DNA of 29,998 bases from Clostridium sp. CAG:253 (GCA_000436755.1 FR887348.1:16749-46746); one strand, 5' to 3'; shown: positions 7,606-16,475, counted from the first letter of the stretch. Notes: generated from the sequence alone by a model not told the origin. Translations and numbers: made by a program.

Positions 7606-8223
7606 GTGAAAGAGTGGTTATTAGAAGTTGTTGTTTGTCTTATTGCTGCGGCCCTGCTTATGATAATTCATGAGCTGTTTAAGGCCATTGTCTATATGAT
7701 TGTCAGAGGACATAAGCAGGGTGGCAATATAGATAAAAAGGGCATTTGGAAAATATTCAGATATATTGACCCATTGGGGCTTATTTTAGCCGTAACCTGT
7801 TATGTACCGGTTTCAAAGCCATATATGTTTCGTATAAGGGACAGAAAAACAAATATTATTATCGGACTCAGTGGTTTTTTCGTACTCATAATAATATTTT
7901 TTTCTTCAATTTTTATGATGCATTATATGTATGGAGCCTCGGACAGTATTGTTGATATAATTAACCTTAAATACGGCTGGTTTCAAAAAGCCAAGATATT
8001 GTTTTTGCAATATATACAAATGCTGTGTTTTGATTATTTTGTTGTGAATCTGTTTCCGGTATCGACATTTGATATGGGGCTTGTGGTTGCGGGAGCATCA
8101 CCGCAGAATTATCTCGGGATAATAAAAGCGGACAGTTCCATAAAGCTTATATTGATGCTTGTATTTATTCTTAATTTGATAAATATGGTTTATCTAAGGC
8201 TTGTAACATATTTGCCGTTTTAA
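7606..8223 (+). CDS. S2P/M50-like membrane protein with degraded zinc site
   Basis: A 205-residue membrane protein with about five helices. Three features line up with site-2-protease (M50) families: IHELFKA at 21-27 where active enzymes have HExxH, YIDPLGLI at 53-60 like the HIDPIG segment, and NLFPVSTFDMG at 148-158 like NxxPxxxxDGG. The second zinc-binding His is replaced by Lys26 and the GG after Asp156 is altered, so proteolysis looks unlikely. An M50 gene just before scpA is a common arrangement in Clostridia, which supports the homology. Start is GTG 7606 with GAGGTGG before it; 26 bases separate it from scpA, so they are probably co-transcribed. Role unknown; the degradation is my inference from motif comparison. 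Confidence 0.65.
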   Translation: MKEWLLEVVVCLIAAALLMIIHELFKAIVYMIVRGHKQGGNIDKKGIWKIFRYIDPLGLILAVTCYVPVSKPYMFRIRDRKTNIIIGLSGFFVLIIIFFSSIFMMHYMYGASDSIVDIINLKYGWFQKAKILFLQYIQMLCFDYFVVNLFPVSTFDMGLVVAGASPQNYLGIIKADSSIKLILMLVFILNLINMVYLRLVTYLPF

Positions 8224-8249
8224 TCGGAAACAGGTGGAAAGGTTGGAGA

Positions 8250-9035
8250 ATGAGCAGTATATCCGTGAAATTAGAGGCGTTCGACGGACCACTTGATCTG
8301 TTGCTGCACCTGATAGAGAAAAACAAGATAGATATTTTTGATATACCTATCGCAGAAATCACAAGACAGTATATGGAAATTATTTCAAAAACCGAAACAA
8401 CGGATATGGATGTAATGAGTGATTTTCTTGTTATGGCGGCAACGCTGTTGAAAATCAAATCAAAAATGCTTCTTCCGGTACAGGTTGATGAGACGGGCGA
8501 AGAGGTAGACCCAAGGGCTGAGCTTGTTGAGAGACTTCTTGAATATAAGACATTTAAATATGCATCGTATGAACTTAAAGACCTTCAGATAGATGCGGAA
8601 AAGATGATGTATAAAAAGCCGACTGTTCCAAAAGATATTGCTGATTATAAGGAGACGATAGATGTATCGGAATTACTTGGTGATATTACATTGTCAAAAC
8701 TTCAGAGCATTTTTAACAGTGTTATGAAAAAGCAGATTGATAAGATAGATCCTATAAGAAGCAGATTTGGACAGATAAAGAAAGAGACTGTCAGTTTGCA
8801 GGACAGAATGATTTATATTGAGGAATATGCGATGCGTCACGGACATTTCAGCTTTAGAAGCATGCTTGAATCTAAACCGGGAAAAACTATGGTGATAGTG
8901 ACATTCCTCGGGATTCTTGAACTTATGAAAGTAGGAAAAATTCTTATTGTTCAGGAAAATATATTTGATGATATTTTGATTACATATAATAAGCTGGCAC
9001 CTGATATGGAATATGAACCGTCAAGTGCTGACTGA
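8250..9035 (+). CDS. scpA: Segregation and condensation protein A
   Basis: Kleisin subunit of the bacterial SMC complex; it links SMC heads and binds ScpB, promoting chromosome condensation and segregation. The N-terminal block VKLEAFDGPLDLLLHLIEKN and the following KIDIFDIPIAEITRQYM are diagnostic. The middle is acidic and flexible, and the C-terminal winged helix (GKTMVIVTFLGILELMKVGK) contacts the SMC head. At 261 residues it is of normal length. The gene is followed closely by scpB. The smc gene itself is not in the window, as is usual. Confidence 0.97.
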   Translation: MSSISVKLEAFDGPLDLLLHLIEKNKIDIFDIPIAEITRQYMEIISKTETTDMDVMSDFLVMAATLLKIKSKMLLPVQVDETGEEVDPRAELVERLLEYKTFKYASYELKDLQIDAEKMMYKKPTVPKDIADYKETIDVSELLGDITLSKLQSIFNSVMKKQIDKIDPIRSRFGQIKKETVSLQDRMIYIEEYAMRHGHFSFRSMLESKPGKTMVIVTFLGILELMKVGKILIVQENIFDDILITYNKLAPDMEYEPSSAD

Positions 9036-9057
9036 CAAATCTATGGGAGGCTTGCGA

Positions 9058-9645
9058 ATGGGTACGGATATGACTCTGCCGGAATTAGAGGCGAATATCG
9101 AAGCAATATTGTTTGTTATGGGCGAGGCGGTTGAACTTGAAAGAATCGCCATAGCAACGCAGCAGGATGAGGAAACATGCAGGAAAGTTATACATAATAT
9201 GATGGATAATTATGCTGATGATAACAGGGGAATACAGATTATTGAGCTTGACGGTGCGTTTCAGATGTGCTCAAAGGCATCTGCCTATGACACGCTTGTA
9301 AGAATTGCACATGTTCCTAAAAAGCATGTACTTACTGATGTACTGCTGGAAACTTTATCAATAATTGCATATAAACAGCCGGTTACAAAAATGGAGATAG
9401 AACATATCCGAGGTGTGAAAAGTGACCATGCGGTAAATAAACTTGTGGAGTATAATCTTGTCTGTGAAGCGGGAAGGCTGGATGCTCCGGGTAAACCTAT
9501 CCAGTTTGCAACAACTGAGGAATTTTTGAGGAATTTTGGAATTGACTCACTTGAAAATCTGCCGGTTGTAAAGCCTGAAAAGATTGAGGATTTCAAGATA
9601 GAAGCAGAGGATGAGGTTCAGTTAAGGCTTGATCTTGAGCAGTGA
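9058..9645 (+). CDS. scpB: Segregation and condensation protein B
   Basis: A 195-residue protein with two winged-helix domains that dimerises and binds ScpA in the SMC complex. LEANIEAILFVMGEAVELER at the start and ETLSIIAYKQPVTKMEIEHI in the second domain are diagnostic, followed by a GRLDAPGKPIQFATTEEFL block. The preferred start is ATG 9058, because GGGAGG at 9045-9050 has ideal spacing. An earlier in-frame ATG at 9013 would overlap scpA by 23 bases and lacks a ribosome site. The gene ends at a convergent terminator. Confidence 0.96.
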   Translation: MGTDMTLPELEANIEAILFVMGEAVELERIAIATQQDEETCRKVIHNMMDNYADDNRGIQIIELDGAFQMCSKASAYDTLVRIAHVPKKHVLTDVLLETLSIIAYKQPVTKMEIEHIRGVKSDHAVNKLVEYNLVCEAGRLDAPGKPIQFATTEEFLRNFGIDSLENLPVVKPEKIEDFKIEAEDEVQLRLDLEQ

Positions 9646-9651
9646 TAAATA

Positions 9652-9690
9652 AAAAAATTAAGAAGATATAAACTGTCTCCTTAATTTTTT
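9652..9690. terminator. Bidirectional terminator between scpB and the DUF1836 gene
   Basis: AAAAAATTAAG (9652-9662) pairs perfectly with CTTAATTTTTT (9680-9690), and three more inner pairs form across one mismatch. It has T-runs in both orientations. The right arm includes the stop codon of the minus-strand gene. Confidence 0.8.
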
Positions 9691-10304
9691 TTGATTGAAG
9701 AATTATTTTTCTTTTGACCCAGTGTGTCATCTACAATGTTCTCGATTATTGTTTTTTTGACCCATACATCAAAACTTAACATACAGATAAATGCAAAGTT
9801 TGATAAAACCTTTTTCTCGTCCGCATCACTTACCTCAGAGTACATTTCGTTTGATTTTTTGAGTTTTCTTATTATGTCTTTTAGCTGGGAATCGATATTG
9901 CCTAATTCAAGATTAACAATCTCGGAATATATTTCTTCCATATCCTTTGAACCGTTGCCCTCAAAAAATAAATTGCTGATGGGTTCAAGGATGTCTTTTA
10001 TATCACTTATCGCCAGAAAATTCTTAAAATAGTATATATATATAAGTAAACACATATGCTCTTTAGAATATTTCTTTTTTTGTGGTGGTGGGATAAGCTT
10101 GTTTTTTGTATAGTTGTTTATCATGGTCTTTGTGAGAATTTTATCGTCATCAAATCTTTTTGATGACGCCAGGTGTTCGTCCATAAAGGTAGTAACCTGA
10201 TCCATGTAAAGGTCTATGTTTGGAATATCCTCAGGTTTTATAAAGTCTATATTTTGTATACTGCGTATAAGATCCAGTATCTCACGGTTATATTTTTCAC
10301 GCAT
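9681..10304 (-). CDS. DUF1836 domain protein (MerR-like DNA-binding candidate)
   Basis: A 207-residue protein of the DUF1836 family, common in Clostridia and Bacilli. The family core is at about residues 57-94: LTKTMINNYTKNKLIPPPQK followed by KKYSKEHMCLLIYIYYFK. This resembles the helix-turn-helix plus wing of MerR-type regulators, which suggests DNA binding, but no target is known. The rest is helical and acidic. The start has GAGG (complement of 10311-10314) six bases upstream. It is the only protein gene on the minus strand and is inserted between scpB and yqfC, convergent with one and divergent from the other. No effector domain is recognisable. Confidence 0.8.
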   Translation of the reverse strand: MREKYNREILDLIRSIQNIDFIKPEDIPNIDLYMDQVTTFMDEHLASSKRFDDDKILTKTMINNYTKNKLIPPPQKKKYSKEHMCLLIYIYYFKNFLAISDIKDILEPISNLFFEGNGSKDMEEIYSEIVNLELGNIDSQLKDIIRKLKKSNEMYSEVSDADEKKVLSNFAFICMLSFDVWVKKTIIENIVDDTLGQKKNNSSIKKN

Positions 10305-10464
10305 TGTAATCCTCGTTTCTAAGCTTACTGCTTTGATTGTGATTATAGTTAATTATATAGTATTTAATGCTTTACCGCAAGTAACAAAAACGGCAGACGG
10401 GCATACATATATAATAATGTTGTTATCAGTGTGACATTATTGATATATCGGAGGTGTCCGTACT

Positions 10465-10782
10465 ATGAAAAAATATAGGCATGTCAAAAAGACTTCGACA
10501 AAGCCGGAGGTAAGAGAGCCGATAATATCAAGAAGATTATCGGATAAATTTGACATCCCGGAGGATATTATAGCAAAAGCACCTGTTATTTTAGGTTATG
10601 GAAATCACAGATTATGTATAGAAAATTACAGAAGTATCATAGAATATACGGAGGAACTTATCAAGGTGCAGACAAAACAGCAGAAAATATACATAAGAGG
10701 GAATAAACTTGTGATAGCATATTTCAGGGAAGATGAAATGTGCGTACTTGGTAACATAGATTCGATAGAATATCATAGATAG
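10465..10782 (+). CDS. yqfC: Sporulation protein YqfC
   Basis: A 105-residue member of the YqfC/YabP family. The core NHRLCIENYRSIIEYTEEL and the following IRGNKLVIAYF-type beta segment are diagnostic. In Bacillus subtilis yqfC and yqfD are adjacent and belong to the SigmaE mother-cell regulon; their molecular role is not well defined. Here yqfD follows after 14 bases, the same order. The start has a strong GGAGGTG site at about 10450-10456. The family call is firm; regulation by SigmaE is inferred from the relatives. Confidence 0.92.
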   Translation: MKKYRHVKKTSTKPEVREPIISRRLSDKFDIPEDIIAKAPVILGYGNHRLCIENYRSIIEYTEELIKVQTKQQKIYIRGNKLVIAYFREDEMCVLGNIDSIEYHR

Positions 10783-10796
10783 AGGACTTGTGATGC

Positions 10797-12092
10797 ATGG
10801 AAAAAAGCGCAGGAATGGAGAATGGAATGGTACATAAAATAACTGGCTGGATATTTGGATATCTGATGGTTTATCTGGAGCATGAAGGAGCCGGCAGATT
10901 TATAAACCTATGTAGAAACAACGGTATAGAAATATGGAATATAAGGGCAGATGAAGAGAAGAAAATATTATGGTTTAACATAGGTTTTCGCAATTTTTGG
11001 AGAATACATCACATTGCTGTAAAATGTCATGTTTTTCCGAGGGTTTACAAAAGATACGGTCTGCCTTTTTTGATTGAGAGAAGCAAAAAAAACTTAAATT
11101 TCGTGCTGGGTGTGATTTCTTTTTTTACAATGCTTTTTTTTCTTTCGAGCAGAATTTGGGGAATAGAGGTTGCCGGACAGAACTATTACACAAAAGAAAA
11201 TATTATCTCGTATCTGGATACGGAAAATATTTATGGAGGAATGTGCAGCGGCAGGGCAGATTGCAAAAAAATTGAGAAAAACATACGAAAAAATTATGAT
11301 AAAATAGGCTGGGTTTCAGTTAATAGGAGTGGCAGCAGGCTTGTTGTAAATGTGCGTGAGATGTCAAAAGACGATATAGAAAAAAGAGGAAAACCGGCAA
11401 ATCTTGTAGCATCTGATGACGGAAAGGTGGTGTCCATTGTTACAAGTGTAGGGGTTGCAAAAGTAAAGACGGGGAAGAAAGTAAAGGCGGGCAGGGTCTT
11501 AATATCGGGGGTTGTTCCGATAGTCGGAGACAATGATGAGATAATAAGAAAGTCGAGAGTGAAAGCGGAGGGAATTGTAGTTTTAGAGAGTCGTGAAATG
11601 TTTTACGGCATGCAGAAGAAAAGACAGAAAAGGAAAGTATATACAGGACGAACAAAGGAAATTTATAAAATTTCAGCATTTGGAAAAGAGTTTTTTATAC
11701 ATAATCCTTTAAATGATTTGGAAACTTCAAAAAAATGTGCTATACTCTATGAAGGTGGGTGCGTATGCCCATTTTTGTCAAAAAGATTTCCGATATCAGT
11801 ATGGAAAATAACGTATAAAAAGTACGAGTATGTTTATGTAAATTGCAGCTTAGACGAAGCAAGACAGTGTATGAAAGATGAGTATACTGACTATATTAGA
11901 AAAAAAGAGAAAAAAGGTTACAAACTTGTCAAAACCGATTTTTCTGTTTCAGAACAGGGAGATTGTTACAAAGCATCAGGTAATATAACATGGCAGAAAA
12001 AACAGACGCATTATGAGAAAATAAAGAAAGTAAAACAAAAAAGGAATAATAAATATGGCAATAATGGAAACAGTTCTGGAAATACCGGCTGA
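10797..12092 (+). CDS. yqfD: Sporulation membrane protein YqfD
   Basis: A 431-residue YqfD-family protein. A cytoplasmic N-terminal part (about 1-95) is followed by one membrane helix (about 100-120), a domain with GIEVAGQNYYTKENIISYL that resembles a POTRA-like fold, and RLVVNVREM before a hydrophobic-core beta domain. Several cysteines are present (MCSGRADC; CVCPF). The tail is strongly basic. Relatives are mother-cell sporulation proteins. Start at ATG 10797 with GAGG at 10782-10785 is somewhat widely spaced; Met7 is an alternative. The gene overlaps phoH by 38 bases, which implies coupled translation. Confidence 0.9.
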   Translation: MEKSAGMENGMVHKITGWIFGYLMVYLEHEGAGRFINLCRNNGIEIWNIRADEEKKILWFNIGFRNFWRIHHIAVKCHVFPRVYKRYGLPFLIERSKKNLNFVLGVISFFTMLFFLSSRIWGIEVAGQNYYTKENIISYLDTENIYGGMCSGRADCKKIEKNIRKNYDKIGWVSVNRSGSRLVVNVREMSKDDIEKRGKPANLVASDDGKVVSIVTSVGVAKVKTGKKVKAGRVLISGVVPIVGDNDEIIRKSRVKAEGIVVLESREMFYGMQKKRQKRKVYTGRTKEIYKISAFGKEFFIHNPLNDLETSKKCAILYEGGCVCPFLSKRFPISVWKITYKKYEYVYVNCSLDEARQCMKDEYTDYIRKKEKKGYKLVKTDFSVSEQGDCYKASGNITWQKKQTHYEKIKKVKQKRNNKYGNNGNSSGNTG

Positions 12093-13065
12093 ACATGAGA
12101 GAAATATATTCGGAAGTTTTGATGCGAATATCAAAAAAATAGAGAGAAGTCTTAATGTTACGATGGTTGCGAGAGACGGGAATATTAAACTTGTCGGAGA
12201 TGCGTCAGGTGTCAAACAGGCGGAAAGCATTCTCACGGAGTTACTTGAACTGTCAAAAAGAGGAAATATAATAACAGAGCAAAATGTGAATTATATTTTG
12301 TCTCTGGCAGTTGAACACAGAGAAGGGGAAGTAGTTGAACTTGATTCTGATATAGTTTGCAGGACAATTCAGGGTAAACCGATTAAACCAAAGACTTCAG
12401 GACAGAAAAATTATATTGATTTAATCCGCAAAAAAATGATAGTTTTCGGAATAGGGCCTGCGGGAACAGGAAAAACATATCTTGCAATGGCGATGGCTAT
12501 TGAAGCTTTTAAAAGAGATGAAGTCAATAAAATAATTCTTACAAGACCTGCGATAGAAGCAGGAGAAAAACTTGGATTTTTGCCGGGAGACCTTCAAAGT
12601 AAGGTAGACCCTTATTTGAGGCCTCTTTATGATGCACTGTATCAGATAATGGGCGCAGAGAGTTACCTTAGAAATGTCGAGAAAGGGCTTATTGAAGTTG
12701 CACCGTTAGCGTATATGAGAGGAAGAACGCTTGACAATTCTTTCATAATACTTGATGAGGCACAGAATACAACACCGGCACAGATGAAAATGTTTTTGAC
12801 AAGAATCGGATTTGGTTCAAAAGTTATAGTGACGGGTGACCTGACACAGAAAGATTTGCCGGGAACGACCAAATCAGGACTTGAACAGGCTCTTGAAGTG
12901 CTTGGAAAGGTTGAGGACATTGGCTTTGCATATCTTACAAATAAAGATGTGGTAAGACATCCTTTAGTTCAAAAAATTGTTACGGCATATGATGATTATG
13001 AGAAAAAAATTGAAAGAAGAAAAAGGGTAAATGAATCAAAAGAAAATGAAAAGAAAAAAAAATGA
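12055..13065 (+). CDS. phoH: PhoH family ATPase (PhoH-like protein)
   Basis: A 336-residue P-loop ATPase. The N-terminal part (about 1-65) is KH-like, consistent with RNA binding. Walker A is GPAGTGKT at 134-141, Walker B is IILDEAQN at about 231-238, and the TRPAIEAGEKLGFLPGDL block typical of PhoH is present. Relatives carry RNA helicase or nuclease-associated activities. The gene sits in the conserved yqfD-phoH-(HD)-ybeY order and overlaps both neighbours: 38 bases with yqfD and 35 with the HD gene. An A9 run (13054-13062) lies in the last codons, which encode Lys-rich residues. Confidence 0.95.
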   Translation: MAIMETVLEIPAEHERNIFGSFDANIKKIERSLNVTMVARDGNIKLVGDASGVKQAESILTELLELSKRGNIITEQNVNYILSLAVEHREGEVVELDSDIVCRTIQGKPIKPKTSGQKNYIDLIRKKMIVFGIGPAGTGKTYLAMAMAIEAFKRDEVNKIILTRPAIEAGEKLGFLPGDLQSKVDPYLRPLYDALYQIMGAESYLRNVEKGLIEVAPLAYMRGRTLDNSFIILDEAQNTTPAQMKMFLTRIGFGSKVIVTGDLTQKDLPGTTKSGLEQALEVLGKVEDIGFAYLTNKDVVRHPLVQKIVTAYDDYEKKIERRKRVNESKENEKKKK

Positions 13066-14248
13066 AATAAATAGAGCCAGAAATTTTTCGATTGTTATTT
13101 ATATCATTTTAATTTTAGGTGCTGTTGCTATCGGCTTTGTTAGAGACTACAGCATTGTGAAAAATATGGTGAATATTGTGACAGCAGTGGTGTGCGGTAT
13201 TCTTGTACAATGTTTTTACACTCACAGCGGAGGAAAATATATCAGGGAACTTCATTCTGAAATTTTATGTTTTTTCGGTTTAGCAATAACAATTGTTTTG
13301 ATTTTTTTGTACGGCTATGAATTTGTAGGAGGTTTATGGCTTATATCCGTTGCTGTTATTTCTGTTATCGACGGCATGAAACACGGAATGATATTTTATT
13401 TTCTGAGTATGGTTCAGTACGTGTTATATGCAACAGATTATATTCAAAGCAGCAAAAAAATATTGTACTATCTGGTTTTGGGAGCAGTTGTTGTTTTGAT
13501 TTTTGCGGAGAACAGCATTAAAGAACTTTTATATTCAACTATTGCAATGATTGCTCTCTCAGCAGTGCTTCTTATAATACAGTTCGGTTTTGATGTTACA
13601 CTGCTTAAAGAAAACAAAACATATTTGATAATACAGATTATGTCCTCATTCGTTATAGCGTTTACGGCATTTTTTGTGAGATATATGTTTGAACAGTTTG
13701 GAAAAATCAAATGCCTTTGTGTTGAAGATACTGAAAAAATGAGTAATCTTTTAGAGTCAGATTATGAGCTTATAAGAAGATTACAGGCATTTTCGGCGAA
13801 TTTATTTATTCATTCTATGAGAGTCAGCGTGATGTCGATGAGAGTTTCACAGAAGATGGGATATAATAGTCTGCTTGCCAAGGCAGGCGGAATGTATCAT
13901 GAAATCGGAAGAATAAAGAAAGAAGAAAATTATGTTGAAGCGACAAATGATATAGCATATGCGTATGATTTTCCAAAATGTCTTACCGATCTTATACTGC
14001 AGGTCTGTGATAAGGATGAAAAGCCTGAGAGCAGGGAGGCAATGGTGGTTATGCTTTCTGACAGCATAGTATCTATGATAGAATATTTTGAAAAAAATAC
14101 AGATAAAAGCAGACCATCAAAAGAAAAGCTTATTGAAAGTGTTTTTGCAAACAGGCAGAAAAAAGGGAATTTTGACAATTGTGATATAAGCGAAAAAGAA
14201 ATTGAAGGCATAAAAGAGACATATAAAAACATAAATATGGATTTTTAA
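13031..14248 (+). CDS. Shortened PgpH/YqfF-like 7TM-HD protein with degraded HD site
   Basis: The position between phoH and ybeY is where Firmicutes encode YqfF/PgpH, a c-di-AMP phosphodiesterase of about 700 residues. This protein has only 405. About seven or eight membrane helices (about 18-218) come first, and the large N-terminal extracellular domain is missing. The C-terminal part aligns by motif with the HD domain: FIHSMRVS (His261), LLAKAGGMYHEIGR (His290, Glu291 in place of the HD Asp) and REAMVVMLSDSI (Asp344). At the place of the conserved His-His pair, LPK..IDI..QHHGT-like, it reads FPKCLTDLILQVCD, so both His are lost (Val325, Cys326). Catalysis is therefore doubtful; a sensor or scaffold role is possible. 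The start overlaps phoH by 35 bases. Confidence 0.75.
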   Translation: MNQKKMKRKKNEINRARNFSIVIYIILILGAVAIGFVRDYSIVKNMVNIVTAVVCGILVQCFYTHSGGKYIRELHSEILCFFGLAITIVLIFLYGYEFVGGLWLISVAVISVIDGMKHGMIFYFLSMVQYVLYATDYIQSSKKILYYLVLGAVVVLIFAENSIKELLYSTIAMIALSAVLLIIQFGFDVTLLKENKTYLIIQIMSSFVIAFTAFFVRYMFEQFGKIKCLCVEDTEKMSNLLESDYELIRRLQAFSANLFIHSMRVSVMSMRVSQKMGYNSLLAKAGGMYHEIGRIKKEENYVEATNDIAYAYDFPKCLTDLILQVCDKDEKPESREAMVVMLSDSIVSMIEYFEKNTDKSRPSKEKLIESVFANRQKKGNFDNCDISEKEIEGIKETYKNINMDF

Positions 14249-14275
14249 CGGATAATTTTAATATAGGAGGATGTA

Positions 14276-14782
14276 ATGACTATACTGATGGAAAATGAGC
14301 AGGAGCTTGATTTGGGATTTGATTATGAGAAAGTGTTAAAACTCGTCATAGAGAAAGCTCTTGAACAGGAAAAATGTCCTTATGAATGTGAGGTTAATAT
14401 GACATTTACGGACAATGAAGGTATCAGAAATATAAACAGGGAATTCAGGGAACTGGATGTTCCGACAGATGTACTTTCGTTTCCGATGGTTGATTATGAT
14501 TCACCGGCAGATTATGACATTCTTGAGAGTGACGATGCACTTGCGATGTACTTTAATCCTGAAAGTGGTGAACTTCTGCTCGGAGATATAGTTATATCCG
14601 TTGAGAGGGCTATGGAACAGGCAGAGACATACGGTCACACGCTCAAAAGGGAAATTTGTTTCCTTACGGCTCACAGTATGCTTCATCTTCTTGGATATGA
14701 CCACATGGAGGATGAAGAAAGAATTGTTATGGAGAAAAAACAGGAAGAAATACTTGATGCACTTGGGATAAAAAGAGACTAA
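14276..14782 (+). CDS. ybeY: Endoribonuclease YbeY (rRNA maturation factor)
   Basis: A 168-residue zinc metalloprotein that takes part in 16S rRNA 3'-end maturation and late 30S quality control. The zinc motif HSMLHLLGYDH gives His133, His137 and His143, all present. The upstream block RELDVPTDVLSFPM is also diagnostic. An AGGAGG at 14265-14270 is five bases before the ATG. There is an acidic insert between about residues 72 and 100, somewhat longer than in the E. coli enzyme. It closes the yqfC-phoH cluster in the usual order; the era gene, often next, is not here. Confidence 0.96.
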   Translation: MTILMENEQELDLGFDYEKVLKLVIEKALEQEKCPYECEVNMTFTDNEGIRNINREFRELDVPTDVLSFPMVDYDSPADYDILESDDALAMYFNPESGELLLGDIVISVERAMEQAETYGHTLKREICFLTAHSMLHLLGYDHMEDEERIVMEKKQEEILDALGIKRD

Positions 14783-14802
14783 TAAAGGGGATAAAAGCGA
14801 CT

Positions 14803-16449
14803 ATGGAAACTAGTAAACAAAATAAGGCCGCCAGTGGTTTTTTAAAACAGGGAAGTATTCTTGCTGCAGCGTCAATACTTGTAAGAATCATAGGAATGAT
14901 ATATCGTATTCCGATGGCGAATATTATCGGAGATGAGGGAAACGGTGTCTATTCGGCTGCATTTGAAATTTATAATATTCTTCTGATAATTTCATCATAC
15001 GGAATGCCAATGGCTGTTTCAAAGATGGTTTCGGCAAAGATATCTCAAAAACGATATAAAAGTGCATATAAGATATTTAAATGCTCAATGCTTTTGTCTG
15101 TGTTCACAGGTGGAATAGCAGCATTGTTTGTATATTTTGGTGCGGATTGGCTTGAAGCAAAGTTCTTTGCAAAATACAGTGGAATTGCTATTCCATTGAG
15201 AGTTTTGGCACCAACAATATTTATTGTTGCGGTTATGGGTGTTTTCAGGGGACTTTTTCAGGGACACCGTACCATGCTTCCGACAGCAATATCCCAGATA
15301 TTTGAACAGATAGTAAATGCATTTGTCAGTGTTGGAGCAGCATATTTCTTTATGCGTGCCCACAGTGCTTCACCTGAACTTTCGGCGTGGGGGGCCGCAG
15401 GAGGAACTCTTGGTACATGTTTTGGTGCAGTGACTGCATTGCTCATACTTATGATAATATATACGGTTTACCGTCCAGTGATAAAGAAACAGGCACGCAG
15501 AGACAAATTATCGGCAAAAGAATCTTTAGGATATACTTATAAGCTTATTATAATGACTGTTCTGCCTATTATATTGAGCCAGACCGTATATCAGCTAAGC
15601 GGTATAATAGATGTAACTTTATTTAACAATGTAATGGGAGCTATTGGTAAGACAGATAAAGAAGTAAAAACACTTCAGGGAATATACAGCACAAAGTACA
15701 GGCTTTTAGTGAGTGTTCCTATAGCTGTTTCGACGGCGATAGCATCTTCTATGATTCCAAATCTTGTTACATCTGTTGCGGCGGGTGATATGCGTGACGC
15801 TAAAAAGAAAGTTGACATGGCAGTTAAATTTAATATGATAATTGCTTTTCCATCATCAATGGGACTTGCAGTGCTTGCAGAGCCTATAATAAGACTTTTA
15901 TTCCCAACGTCAGATTATAAAACGGGCGGTGCGATGCTTATGATTGGTTCGTCCTGCGTAATATTTTATGCGTTGTCAACTGTTACAAGCGGAGTTCTGC
16001 AAAGTATCGACAAGATGGCATTGCCTGTAATACATTCACTCGTGTCACTTATTGTGCATATTGTTTTTGTTTTCGTGCTTTTAAAATGGACAAATCTTGG
16101 TGTATATGCACTTGTACTCGGAAATGTCACATATCCGCTTCTTGTATGTTTCATGAATGGTAGGTCGGTTTCAAAACATATGAAGTACAAGCAGGAGTAC
16201 ACCAAAACTTTTTGTGTGCCTTTACTGGCATCATTTATAATGGGGATCGTAACGTTTATAGTGTATAAATTGTTTTTCGTGCTTACAAGCAGGATATATG
16301 TTGCAATATGCCCAGCGGTTATAGCAGCGGTGGCAGTATACTTTGCACTTGTACTCAAACTGCACGGGTTAAGCAGAAAAGAATTATATGAGTTTCCTAT
16401 GGGAAGAAGAATGGCAGGGATTGCTGATAAGTTTCATTTGTTAAGATAG
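14803..16449 (+). CDS. MOP-superfamily flippase (SpoVB / YtgP-MurJ type)
   Basis: A 548-residue protein with about 14 predicted membrane helices, belonging to the polysaccharide/oligosaccharide flippase branch. The start, FLKQGSILAAASILVRIIG, and the MIYRIPMANIIGDEGNGVYS block are typical of SpoVB/YtgP proteins of Firmicutes. Family members move lipid-linked sugars or lipid II across the membrane; SpoVB itself is needed for spore cortex formation, while YtgP is a MurJ-type lipid II flippase. Sequence alone does not separate the two. It starts 20 bases after ybeY with an AAAGGGG site, so it probably shares that transcript. Confidence 0.88.
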   Translation: METSKQNKAASGFLKQGSILAAASILVRIIGMIYRIPMANIIGDEGNGVYSAAFEIYNILLIISSYGMPMAVSKMVSAKISQKRYKSAYKIFKCSMLLSVFTGGIAALFVYFGADWLEAKFFAKYSGIAIPLRVLAPTIFIVAVMGVFRGLFQGHRTMLPTAISQIFEQIVNAFVSVGAAYFFMRAHSASPELSAWGAAGGTLGTCFGAVTALLILMIIYTVYRPVIKKQARRDKLSAKESLGYTYKLIIMTVLPIILSQTVYQLSGIIDVTLFNNVMGAIGKTDKEVKTLQGIYSTKYRLLVSVPIAVSTAIASSMIPNLVTSVAAGDMRDAKKKVDMAVKFNMIIAFPSSMGLAVLAEPIIRLLFPTSDYKTGGAMLMIGSSCVIFYALSTVTSGVLQSIDKMALPVIHSLVSLIVHIVFVFVLLKWTNLGVYALVLGNVTYPLLVCFMNGRSVSKHMKYKQEYTKTFCVPLLASFIMGIVTFIVYKLFFVLTSRIYVAICPAVIAAVAVYFALVLKLHGLSRKELYEFPMGRRMAGIADKFHLLR

Positions 16450-16475
16450 ATTGAGTGAAAGGCGGGTGGCGTGTT

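Noticed and set aside
9710..9763. Two TTTTGACCC-like strings that match one arm of the 507-528 palindrome
   Set aside because: They lie inside the DUF1836 coding sequence as single arms without the complementary arm, so they are chance matches.
10401..10415. Possible SigmaE-type -10 (CATACAT) or SigA TATAAT upstream of yqfC
   Set aside because: SigmaE control is expected for yqfC, but I could not find a matching -35 at the right distance for either reading, so no promoter is claimed.
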